A stretch of DNA of 64,000 bases from Hornefia porci (lineage in GTDB: Bacteria; Bacillota; Clostridia; Peptostreptococcales; Anaerovoracaceae): the NCBI RefSeq assembly GCF_001940235.1, contig NZ_MJIE01000001.1, positions 1,116,001 through 1,180,000 of the forward strand, given 5' to 3'. The position numbers and the translations under genes are program-made. This document shows positions 17,882-25,424 of this stretch, in pieces; the stretch's first letter is position 1, and each line of letters opens with the position of its first letter. The notes under the pieces are model-generated. The model searched no databases. It was not told where the DNA came from and saw only the letters and a list, made by a program, of their open reading frames with translations.

Positions 17882-17913
17882 ATAGTAAACTATAATCAAA
17901 TACTTATGTATTT
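17882..17913. promoter_or_regulatory. Palindromes in the pckA / LysR divergent intergenic region
   Basis: ATAGTAAACTAT (17882-17893) and AAATACTTATGTATTT (17898-17913) are both inverted repeats in the AT-rich gap between pckA and the LysR gene. Their position suits binding by the LysR protein to control itself and pckA. This is inference from position and symmetry. Confidence 0.5.
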
Positions 17914-17955
17914 ATATTTTGTATAACTCTATAACTATGCCAAGGAGGCATCAGC

Positions 17956-18942
17956 ATGTTCAGAGGAATGCATTACGTATACAGCGTGTACAAAGAACGG
18001 AGTTTTTCCAGGGCCGCCGCTGCGCTTCACATCTCGCAGCCATCTCTGAGCGCCAATATCCGGCGCATTGAGGAGAAGGTGGGCTGTCCTTTGTTCGATC
18101 GAAGCACAAAGCCTCTGGAGGTGACGGAATGCGGCGCGCGGTACATCCGCTGTGCAGAGGAAATCATGGCCATTGAGAACGGATTTGAATCGTATATAAA
18201 CGATCTGGAGGGACTGAAGACAGGAACGCTGAATTTCGGAGGAAGCAACTTTTTTTCCTCCTGGGTGCTTCCACCGCTGATTTCTGATTTTTCAAGGGAA
18301 TACCCGGATCTGGACATCACACTGACGGAAGCGCGGTCCGTAGAGCTCACGCGGATGCTGCAGGACGCAGCCATCGATTTCGTGATGGACAACAAAGAAC
18401 TGGACCTGGAGGTCTTCGACCGCAGGCAGGTGGGAAACGAGCAGCTTCTTCTGGTTGTGCCCGAAGGCTTTTCCGCAAACCGGACACTGGAGGAATTTCA
18501 GATTCCTCTCCCCGAAATCCGCAGCGGCGCTTTTCGGGAAAGCCGGACGCCGGCAGTACCGCTGCATCATTTCGAGGACTGCCCGTTCATCCTGCTCCAT
18601 CCGGAAAACGACACAGGGAAACGCAGCTACCAGATCTGTCAGGAACAGAGCTTCCGCCCCCATGTCGTTCTTGAGCTGGATCAGCAGCTGACCGCCTACA
18701 ACATCGCCAGTTCCGGACTGGGAATCACCTTCTCCGGAGAGCGTCTGCTGTCCAGCGTTCCACCGAACCCGAAACTGGTGTATTACAGGCTCTCCAGCCG
18801 CTTTGTGACCCGCAACATCTATCTGTACTGGAAGCGGGGCCGTTATGTGAGCAAGGCAATGCAGGTCTTTATGGAATTTATCGCTGCGCCGGGGAATCCG
18901 GCAGAAACAAAAAAAGCCGCGTTCGGGCAGGCGGCGCGTTGA
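17956..18942 (+). CDS. LysR-family transcriptional regulator
   Basis: A 328-residue LysR protein: the winged helix-turn-helix occupies the first ~60 residues (FSRAAAALHISQPSLSANIRRIEEKVGCPLFDRS) and a periplasmic-binding-like effector domain follows from ~90 (LNFGGSNFFSSWVLPPLISDFSREYPDLDITL). The start has AAGGAGG 7 bases upstream. It is divergent from pckA, the usual arrangement for a LysR regulator and its target, so a carbon metabolite is a reasonable effector guess. The ligand cannot be told from sequence. Confidence 0.93.
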   Translation: MFRGMHYVYSVYKERSFSRAAAALHISQPSLSANIRRIEEKVGCPLFDRSTKPLEVTECGARYIRCAEEIMAIENGFESYINDLEGLKTGTLNFGGSNFFSSWVLPPLISDFSREYPDLDITLTEARSVELTRMLQDAAIDFVMDNKELDLEVFDRRQVGNEQLLLVVPEGFSANRTLEEFQIPLPEIRSGAFRESRTPAVPLHHFEDCPFILLHPENDTGKRSYQICQEQSFRPHVVLELDQQLTAYNIASSGLGITFSGERLLSSVPPNPKLVYYRLSSRFVTRNIYLYWKRGRYVSKAMQVFMEFIAAPGNPAETKKAAFGQAAR

Positions 18943-18965
18943 AGAGCCGGCCGGCGCCGCGGGCG

Positions 18966-19148
18966 TCATTCACGCTCCGCGGGCTGCCCGTTCTTTTTGC
19001 GGCCGCAGTTCTCCAGTTCTGCTAAAGCACAGTGACTGCAGTCGCCGCCGCAGCTGATGCTCTTCCCGGCTTTCTTTTGTTTATAAATGCTGTACAGCGC
19101 CGCCGCGGCAGCCGCCGCAACGATGGCGATTACAATTCCGGTTGCCAT
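18966..19148 (-). CDS. FeoB-associated Cys-rich membrane protein
   Basis: A 60-residue protein that starts at 19148 (MATGIVIAIVAA) behind a GGGGGGTGAC ribosome site. One transmembrane helix (residues ~3-22, Ala-rich) is followed by a short tail with CGGDCSHCALAELENCG, four cysteines. This is the layout of the small Cys-rich proteins found beside feoB. It follows feoAB by 35 bases on the same strand. It may help ferrous iron transfer at the FeoB pore, but the function of this small family is not settled. Confidence 0.88.
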   Translation of the reverse strand: MATGIVIAIVAAAAAAALYSIYKQKKAGKSISCGGDCSHCALAELENCGRKKNGQPAERE

Positions 19149-19183
19149 ACTGTCACCCCCCTTATCCGTCCGATCCGGTTCAT

Positions 19184-21556
19184 TCATCCGAGTCCGAGCG
19201 TCGTGCCGGCAAGATGCACCAGGAATGCCAGAATCCACGCCACGACGCATTGGAATACAACAGTTCCCATCGCGTACTTCCACCCCTGCTCCCTCTTAAT
19301 GGAGGCGATCGCCGCGATGCACGGCGTATAGAGAAGGCAGAACACCAGGAAAGTCACCGCTGACAGCGTGGAAATCGATGCGGTCAGCTTCGCGACGCTG
19401 CCGAACAGAATGGAAATCATGGACACGATACTCTCCTTGGCCATGAATCCGGAAATCACGGAGGTCACGATTCTCCAGTCCCCCAGCCCGAGCGGGCGGA
19501 ACGCCGGAGCGATCAGTCCGGCGATCGCCGCCAGCATGCTGTCCTGAGAGTCGGCGACCATGTTAAGCCCGAAATCGAAGGTCTGCAGGAACCAGACCAC
19601 AATCGTTCCCACAAAGATCACCGTGAACGCCCTCTGCAGGAAGTCCCTCGCCTTGTCCCACATCAGCCGCAGTACATTTTTCAGACCCGGCAGACGGTAA
19701 TTCGGGAGTTCCATAACGAACGGCACCGCTTCTCCGCGGAACATCATGTTCTTGGAGAAGAAGGCCACCAGTATCGCCATCGCAATTCCCAGTGCGTACA
19801 GACAGACCATAACCAGCCCTGCCTGACGGGGGAAGAACGCCGCGCTGAAAAACGCATAGATCGGAACCTTCGCGGAGCAGCTCATGAACGGAATCATCAC
19901 CGTGGTCATACGGCGGTCCCTGGTGGAAGGCAGCGTCCGGGTTGACATGACCGCCGGAACCGTGCAGCCGAAGCCGATGAGCAGCGGAACGATGCTTCGT
20001 CCGGAGAGACCGATCTTCCGCAGCAGCTTATCCATCACAAAGGCAACACGGGCCATATACCCGCTGTCCTCCAGCATCGACAGGAAGAAGAACAGCACCA
20101 CGATAATCGGCACGAAGCTCAGTACAGTTCCCACGCCGTTGAAAATCGCGTCGATAATCAGCGAATGCACCGGAGCGGACACGCCGGCGACTGTCAGTCC
20201 GTGATCCACCGCCTGTGTCAGCGCACTGATTCCGGCCGCCAGGAGATTCTGCAGAAACAGTCCGACAACACTGAAGGTCAGATAAAACACGCCGGCCATA
20301 ATCAGCACAAACAGCGGAATAGCCGTCCATTTTCCGGTAAGAACCCTGTCGATTTTCCGGCTGCGTGCATGCTCACGGCTTTCCTTCGGCTTAATCACCG
20401 TCTCTGCGCAGAGCCTGCGTATAAAGAGGAATCTCATGTCCGCCATGGCCGCGGCGCGGTCCAGTCCGCGCTCCTCCTCCAGCTGCCGGACGATATGTCC
20501 CATCGTATCCTTCTCGTTCTGTGTCAGTTTCAGTGCCTCCTCGACCAGATGATCTCCTTCGATGAGCTTGCTCGCTGCGAACCGGACCGGAATTTCCGCC
20601 CGTTCCGCGTGATCCTCGATCAGCCTCATCGTCGCGTGGATCGTTCTGTGCACAGCGCCGTTGTGATCGTTTTTGTCACAGAAATCCGCCCGCCCCGGCA
20701 CTTCATGGTAACGGGCGATATGAATCGCATGAGTAATCAGTTCCTGAATTCCCTCACCCTTAATCGCAGAGATCGGAACTACCGGTATCTGCAGAATCTC
20801 TTCCATTTCATTGATCCTGATCGAACCGCCGTTCCCCCGCATCTCATCCATCATATTCAGCGCCAGCACGACCGGGATTCCCAGTTCCAGCACCTGCATG
20901 GTCAGATACAGATTCCGCTCTATGTTCGTCGCGTCGATGATGTTGATGATCGCCGACGGCTTTTCCTCGAGAATGTACTGACGGGAAACGATTTCCTCGC
21001 TCGTGTAGGGAGACAGCGAATATATCCCCGGAAGATCCACAACCTCTGTTTCCGGATGCCCCTTGATGCTGCCGCTCTTGCGGTCCACCGTAACGCCCGG
21101 GAAATTTCCCACATGCTGGTTCGACCCGGTGAGCTGGTTGAAGAGCGTCGTCTTGCCGCAGTTCTGATTCCCGATCAACGCAAAGGTCAGTTTTCCCTCA
21201 TCGGGACTGCTGTCATCCGGTCTTCCGCTGTTCACAGGCCCTTCTCCGATTCCGGGATGAAAGCTTTCCATCAGATGCGCCCCGGCCTTTTCCGCCTCAT
21301 CATCCTGATAATCCCGATCCAAAGTCGCCCGGACATCCGTCACCCCTATGTTTTCCGCGTCCGCGAGTCTGAGCGTCAGCTCATATCCGTGAACCATCAG
21401 TTCCATCGGATCCCCCATCGGCGCAAATTTCACGAGGGAAACCTGCTCTCCCGGAATCAGCCCCATATCCAGAAAATGCTGCCGCAGCGCACCGTCGCCT
21501 CCCACAGAAACGATGGTCGCCGTCTTTCCTATTTCTAAATCACGTAATGTCGCCAT
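19184..21556 (-). CDS. feoB: Ferrous iron transporter FeoB with fused N-terminal FeoA domain
   Basis: A 790-residue fusion. Residues 1-75 are an SH3-like FeoA domain (HFLDMGLIPGEQVSLVKFAPMGDP), then a linker, then the FeoB G-domain starting with the P-loop GNQNCGKTTLFN (129-140). The G3 DLPG and G4 NMMD motifs follow, then the helical GDI region, then the membrane domain with the gate motifs GFGCTVPAV and CSAKVPIYA. It imports Fe(II). The separate FeoA seen in many bacteria is not needed here. A Cys-rich partner gene follows directly, and a palindrome overlaps the probable promoter. Confidence 0.97.
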   Translation of the reverse strand: MATLRDLEIGKTATIVSVGGDGALRQHFLDMGLIPGEQVSLVKFAPMGDPMELMVHGYELTLRLADAENIGVTDVRATLDRDYQDDEAEKAGAHLMESFHPGIGEGPVNSGRPDDSSPDEGKLTFALIGNQNCGKTTLFNQLTGSNQHVGNFPGVTVDRKSGSIKGHPETEVVDLPGIYSLSPYTSEEIVSRQYILEEKPSAIINIIDATNIERNLYLTMQVLELGIPVVLALNMMDEMRGNGGSIRINEMEEILQIPVVPISAIKGEGIQELITHAIHIARYHEVPGRADFCDKNDHNGAVHRTIHATMRLIEDHAERAEIPVRFAASKLIEGDHLVEEALKLTQNEKDTMGHIVRQLEEERGLDRAAAMADMRFLFIRRLCAETVIKPKESREHARSRKIDRVLTGKWTAIPLFVLIMAGVFYLTFSVVGLFLQNLLAAGISALTQAVDHGLTVAGVSAPVHSLIIDAIFNGVGTVLSFVPIIVVLFFFLSMLEDSGYMARVAFVMDKLLRKIGLSGRSIVPLLIGFGCTVPAVMSTRTLPSTRDRRMTTVMIPFMSCSAKVPIYAFFSAAFFPRQAGLVMVCLYALGIAMAILVAFFSKNMMFRGEAVPFVMELPNYRLPGLKNVLRLMWDKARDFLQRAFTVIFVGTIVVWFLQTFDFGLNMVADSQDSMLAAIAGLIAPAFRPLGLGDWRIVTSVISGFMAKESIVSMISILFGSVAKLTASISTLSAVTFLVFCLLYTPCIAAIASIKREQGWKYAMGTVVFQCVVAWILAFLVHLAGTTLGLG

Positions 21557-21590
21557 ATGCTGTCCGTCTCCCTTTTACCGTTGTTTCCGC

Positions 21591-21603
21591 TGGTATCATA
21601 CCA
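21591..21603 (-). promoter_or_regulatory. Perfect palindrome at the feoAB promoter
   Basis: TGGTATCATACCA is a perfect 13-base inverted repeat 35 bases upstream of the feoAB start. On the minus strand it contains TATGAT, a fair -10 box, so a repressor bound here would block transcription. An iron-sensing repressor is the natural guess; the motif does not match the classical Fur 19-mer as I know it. Confidence 0.5.
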
Positions 21604-21624
21604 CAGAGTTTGGTATATCTAACA

Positions 21625-22296
21625 TCATATTACAAAGGAATCCTCGAAATGTATCCGATCCGCAAAGGGTGCAAGCCGGGGATCCTCCAGATACGCCTCT
21701 GCCTCCGCCTTTCTGTCCCAGTAATGCATCGGAAAAATCTCCCATGCTCCCGCACACTCCATGAACAGAGCGATTCCTCGCGGAGCATGCTCCCGCAGGC
21801 GGGGATCCAGAGGAAGAAAAGCGACATCGACCGGCTGTCCCGCCAGCTTTTCGTACTCTCTGCGGCAGTCCTCCTCCGAGGCGAGATTCTCCTCCTCCGG
21901 CTCATCATACCAGTACCAGACATTCAGATCCCCCGCATGGAATATTTTGTGCCCCTCTGCCTCAACCAGAAAAGCGGAGCCCTGATCGGTAGAGCGCAGC
22001 GTCTGAACGGTGAGATCAGCAATGTTATACGTTCCGCCCGGCTCCACCGTTTTCACATCCCGGATCCCCGGCGGCACGGCTGCCGTACTGTCAATCACAT
22101 AAGTCAGTTTCCGGAACCGCTTCCGGAGCGACCAGATGCAGTCACCGAAATGGTCCTCGTGCCCGTGGGAGACAAAGACAATCGCCTGCTTCTCCTCAGG
22201 CAGCTCCGGCAGAGTCCCCGTATACCAGTCAAAGATCAGAACTGTCTGCTCCAGTTCGATGCAGAAACCACTGTGATAAATATGTGTTATTTTCAT
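21625..22296 (-). CDS. MBL-fold metallohydrolase (UlaG-like)
   Basis: A ~223-residue protein that starts at 22296 (MKITHIYHSGFCIEL) behind AAAGGAAC; a longer upstream frame lacks a site. The metal motif is FVSHGHEDHFGD (HxHxDH), followed by FHAGDLNVWYW, a later Asp ligand in VAFLPLDPR and a His near FPMHYWD. The short N-terminus and LIFDWYTG resemble the UlaG/YycJ-like group of the superfamily. The substrate is unknown. It lies directly upstream of feoAB on the same strand, with 68 bases between, but the palindrome and probable promoter separate them. Confidence 0.85.
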   Translation of the reverse strand: MKITHIYHSGFCIELEQTVLIFDWYTGTLPELPEEKQAIVFVSHGHEDHFGDCIWSLRKRFRKLTYVIDSTAAVPPGIRDVKTVEPGGTYNIADLTVQTLRSTDQGSAFLVEAEGHKIFHAGDLNVWYWYDEPEEENLASEEDCRREYEKLAGQPVDVAFLPLDPRLREHAPRGIALFMECAGAWEIFPMHYWDRKAEAEAYLEDPRLAPFADRIHFEDSFVI

Positions 22297-22391
22297 GATG
22301 CTTCTGTTCCTTTCAGTTTTATTCTGTTTCAGAGAGCTTCGCTCCGGGTATTGAATCAGATGAAAAAACATATTGAAATGGGAGGTTTTAA

Positions 22392-22784
22392 ATGAAGTTT
22401 AATGTTCCGGTCAACACGACCGATATCGTTGTACTCATCATTATCGCCCTCGTGTTCGTCGCGGGCGTCCGCGCCCTGATCAGCTTCTTCCGGGACCCGA
22501 AGAAAAAGCCCGCATCTGCGGTGAAACCCGCGAGCCGGCTGATCCGGTCCGGCAGCCGCGTCGCTCTCTATATCGACGGAATGCAGTGCGGTATGTGTGA
22601 AAGTCATATCAAGGACGCCATCCGGCAGGCAGTTCCCGGCGCCGCAAGGATTACGGCGTCCCATGTAAAGGGGGAAGCGAGCTTCATCATCCCCGACGAA
22701 ATTTCCGGCGACGATCTGGAGACGGCGCTTCACAGAAGCATCGACCCCCTCGGTTACAGACTCAACTACATGACGACAAAATAG
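22392..22784 (+). CDS. Membrane-anchored heavy-metal-associated (HMA) domain protein
   Basis: A 130-residue protein that starts at 22392 with GGAGG 6 bases upstream. One N-terminal transmembrane helix (residues ~10-30, IVVLIIIALVFVAGV) is followed by a cytosolic or external domain with ALYIDGMQCGMCESHIKDAI, in which the CxxC of the HMA fold is CGMC. The C-terminal LHRSIDPLGYRL matches the end of such domains. It probably binds a soft metal such as Cu(I). It is divergent from the MBL gene and near feoAB, so this is a small metal-handling neighbourhood. It has no ATPase partner in the window. Confidence 0.87.
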   Translation: MKFNVPVNTTDIVVLIIIALVFVAGVRALISFFRDPKKKPASAVKPASRLIRSGSRVALYIDGMQCGMCESHIKDAIRQAVPGAARITASHVKGEASFIIPDEISGDDLETALHRSIDPLGYRLNYMTTK

Positions 22785-22846
22785 ACGGCGGGAGGCGCGG
22801 ACGAGCACCGGCTAACACTGCGGATACACAGCGAGAGACGCGGCGG

Positions 22847-23437
22847 TTATTTCCGGTTTCGCAAAACCTCCTGACCCCGGCGCGACAGCCGGTTCCCGAA
22901 GCTGATCAGCATCAGGACAATCAGGACGATGATAACGATCCCCACATATCCGCTTATGCTCTTGAATTTATTGGTGATTTCCATTTTACTGAAGGCCTGG
23001 GACGGCTTGCTCTTATCGAAGTAGACCGTTTCCCGGTCTCCTTTTTTGTATTCCCTGATTCCGCTGGTGCCGGTCGCCAGCAGGGATTTGTGGGTATAGG
23101 TTTTCCCTTTTACTTTGTACTGAAAGACCGGATAGACCTTCTTGCTGGACAGGAGCCCGCCGTCAGCCATTTCCGAAACCACTGCCGGGGTTTTCGTCAG
23201 CCGGTCTGTGGTCGCGGCCAGCAGGGGGCCGGTCGCCGCTGTCGCCCGCACAGTCACGAACAGAATAATCATGATGGCCAGGAACGTACTGAGGCTGAGT
23301 CCGGGTCCGCCGTCCTTTGCTCTGGCTCTTTTCCTTCTTGCCTTCGCCGGATCCTCTCCGCGTTTTTTCGCCATATTGTCCCTGGCAATCCTCTGGGAAT
23401 CCCGACGGCGCTGCTGTTTCTTATTCGTGTTCGACAT
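22847..23437 (-). CDS. Hypothetical membrane protein, DUF3592-like
   Basis: A 196-residue protein with a very basic N-terminus (KKQQRRRDSQRIA, then KARRKRARAK), a hydrophobic segment near residues 50-70, a central beta-rich region (YPVFQYKVKGKTYTHKSLLATGTSG, KKGDRETVYFDKSKPSQAF) and a second hydrophobic helix near 165-185. The GDRETVYFDKSKP stretch is typical of the DUF3592 family, whose role is unknown. Its start overlaps the end of the upstream rsmJ by 17 bases, so it may be translationally coupled to it. Confidence 0.75.
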   Translation of the reverse strand: MSNTNKKQQRRRDSQRIARDNMAKKRGEDPAKARRKRARAKDGGPGLSLSTFLAIMIILFVTVRATAATGPLLAATTDRLTKTPAVVSEMADGGLLSSKKVYPVFQYKVKGKTYTHKSLLATGTSGIREYKKGDRETVYFDKSKPSQAFSKMEITNKFKSISGYVGIVIIVLIVLMLISFGNRLSRRGQEVLRNRK

Positions 23438-24425
23438 GATTGCATTCTCCTCTGTTCATTCTTTCGTGCTCCGGGAGCACCAGACAGTCATAACGGATGA
23501 GTTTCCCGGTAATGGAATATCCCGGCCTGCGACCCGCCAGAAAATCTCCTCTGACCGGCCGTTTGATGACGATCTTGCGAGGTCCGGCGTCCAGCGCCGC
23601 CCGGAGCAGACCCGATTCATCCTCACAGGGCTGTTCCAGCCGCTGCAGGAGCTGAAGCTTCTTTTTTGACAAAGCATTTTTCCTGCGTTCCGGGAACATC
23701 GGATCAAGCAGAACCAGATCCGGCGGCTCCTCCAACCCCCGCAAAAGGACACGGCTGTCTCCCTCGGTAAGCCGCATTCTCCCGGTAATTTCCTCTAGCT
23801 CCGGAATCTCCGCCGCCCTGCGGAGAGCGTCCCGGAGCAACGCCGCGATCACAGGATTATATTCACAAAGCTGCACATGGAAGCCCGCCGCCGCCAGCAG
23901 AAGAGAATCCTCTCCCAGTCCCGCTGTCGCATCCACCGCTGTCAATTGCGGGAACATGCTGCGTCTGCAGTCTCCCTCTGCCGGTTTCCCGGGCGCAGAC
24001 GCAGCGAGGTCTCCCGTCTCACTGCATGTCTCCGAGCGTCCGCCTGTTCGTCGAAACCGGGCGGCCCGCACCAGAGTCTCCCTTCCCAGGGCGGACGGCC
24101 TCAGCCGCGGCAGGAGCTTTGTAAAATCACCGCGAAGAGACTGCCCTCCCGCTTCCAGGCACAGACCCTGCCGCCCGAAGCGGAGTACCGCGCCGCCGCT
24201 TTCAGCCGGCCGATGTCGCCCCGGCGGCCCGCATTCCTCCGAGCGATCATGTCCCGCCGTCCGGCAGTTCTCCGCGGTCCGGTCGTGCCCCGGCGGCCCG
24301 TATTCCAGCGGAACGCCCAGATGCTCCGCAAGCGCCTTTGCTTCCTTTATATAGCTTTCCTCTTCGCAGATTATTTTGTCGCAGGTTTTGCAGTTATCAC
24401 GGTTATCGCCGTTTACTTTCATCAT
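23421..24425 (-). CDS. rsmJ: 16S rRNA m2G1516 methyltransferase RsmJ-like, with insertions
   Basis: The C-terminal half is a clear RsmJ: the SAM site VDATAGLGEDSLLLAAAGF, LCEYNPVIAALL and the LLDPMFPERRKNALSKKK motif that precedes LQRLE. The N-terminal KALAEHLGVPLEYG also fits. The start is taken near 24425 (MKVNGDNRDN), where GGAGG lies upstream, giving ~334 residues against ~250 in most members. The extra length is in two insertions: a proline/arginine/cysteine-rich stretch with internal repeats near residues 45-75 (GHDRTAENC, GHDRSEECGPPG) and a ~30-residue segment just before the SAM site. It overlaps the end of the patatin gene by about 20 bases. Methylation of G1516 in the small ribosomal RNA is expected. 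Confidence 0.82.
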   Translation of the reverse strand: MMKVNGDNRDNCKTCDKIICEEESYIKEAKALAEHLGVPLEYGPPGHDRTAENCRTAGHDRSEECGPPGRHRPAESGGAVLRFGRQGLCLEAGGQSLRGDFTKLLPRLRPSALGRETLVRAARFRRTGGRSETCSETGDLAASAPGKPAEGDCRRSMFPQLTAVDATAGLGEDSLLLAAAGFHVQLCEYNPVIAALLRDALRRAAEIPELEEITGRMRLTEGDSRVLLRGLEEPPDLVLLDPMFPERRKNALSKKKLQLLQRLEQPCEDESGLLRAALDAGPRKIVIKRPVRGDFLAGRRPGYSITGKLIRYDCLVLPEHERMNRGECNHVEHE

Positions 24426-25296
24426 TACCACCATCGCCTCCGGCGCCTCCGCAGAATTCCACAACTCGTTCCAGAACCCGCGTTCCGGTCTCTCTTCCGA
24501 TCTGATAAACTCTTTCCAGCTCCTCCGGGTCCTTTTCCATTTTTCCGATGTTGAGTTCATCGGACGGCCGGATCAGCAGGAGCCCGGGATCTCCGGCTTT
24601 TTCTCTCTGCTCCAGATTGTCGAGAACCGCATTATAGACTTCCGCACGCTCTGTCAGATCACGTCCCAGAGCAGGATACCGGTGAAGCATCAGTCTTACC
24701 GCAGGGAGAAGCGGACTTTTCTTTTTCCTGTAGCCAGGCGGCTGAGTCAGCAGCACCACGTTTTTCTGATAGCCGATGGATTCAAAGAACTTTACGGGAA
24801 TGGAGTCTGAGCATCCGCCGTCCAGATACCCCCGTCCCTCTATCATGACGGGTCTTGACAGAACCGGCATACTCGCAGATGCGCGGAACCAGTCCATATC
24901 TGTTCCGTCGCCCCGTTCCAGTTCACGGTAAACCGGCTTCCCCGTCTCCGCATCCGTAGCCACTACATAAAAACGCATCGGATTTTCCCGGTATGTCCGG
25001 ACATCAAAGGGATCCAGCCTGTACGGAAGCTGGTTGTAGCAGAAATCCGCCCCGTAAAGATCACCCGTCTTTCTCCAGGACTTCAGGCTGCAGTACCGCC
25101 AGTTTCCACAGAATCTTTTGTTATAACGGATTACCCGCCCCAGCTGCAGCGATTTCAGATTGCAGCCGAAAACGGCGCCTGCGGAAACTCCGATGGCGCC
25201 GTCGAACTGTACTTTGTTCTCTATGAAAATGTCCAGTACGCCAGCCGTAAACATTCCGCGCATGGCGCCTCCTTCAAGAACGATTCCTGTCTTCAA
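24403..25296 (-). CDS. Patatin-like phospholipase
   Basis: A 297-residue patatin-family lipid hydrolase. The oxyanion hole is LEGGAMRGMFTAG, the nucleophile elbow is IGVSAGAVFG, and the second catalytic residue is the Asp of YLDGGCSDSIPV, giving the Ser-Asp dyad. No signal peptide is present, so it acts on lipids from the cytoplasmic side; bacterial members of this group are often close to YjjU. The last residues (FCGGAGGDGGND) are Gly-rich because they overlap the start of rsmJ. The two genes probably form one transcript, though no functional link is known. Confidence 0.92.
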   Translation of the reverse strand: MKTGIVLEGGAMRGMFTAGVLDIFIENKVQFDGAIGVSAGAVFGCNLKSLQLGRVIRYNKRFCGNWRYCSLKSWRKTGDLYGADFCYNQLPYRLDPFDVRTYRENPMRFYVVATDAETGKPVYRELERGDGTDMDWFRASASMPVLSRPVMIEGRGYLDGGCSDSIPVKFFESIGYQKNVVLLTQPPGYRKKKSPLLPAVRLMLHRYPALGRDLTERAEVYNAVLDNLEQREKAGDPGLLLIRPSDELNIGKMEKDPEELERVYQIGRETGTRVLERVVEFCGGAGGDGGNDESKRR

Positions 25297-25424
25297 AGCT
25301 TACCTCCGAACCTGCCTCTGCTGTAAATCATCGTACTGTCATCAGTATAACACAGATCGCAGAGTTCTGCATGGATAAGTCTTTCGGGCGGCCGTCCGAG
25401 TGTCTGGGCATGTCTTCCGGACGG

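Noticed and set aside
18966..19283. A longer start for the FeoB-associated protein
   Set aside because: The extra 45 residues have no family resemblance and overlap the 3' end of feoB; the ATG at 19148 has a strong ribosome site.
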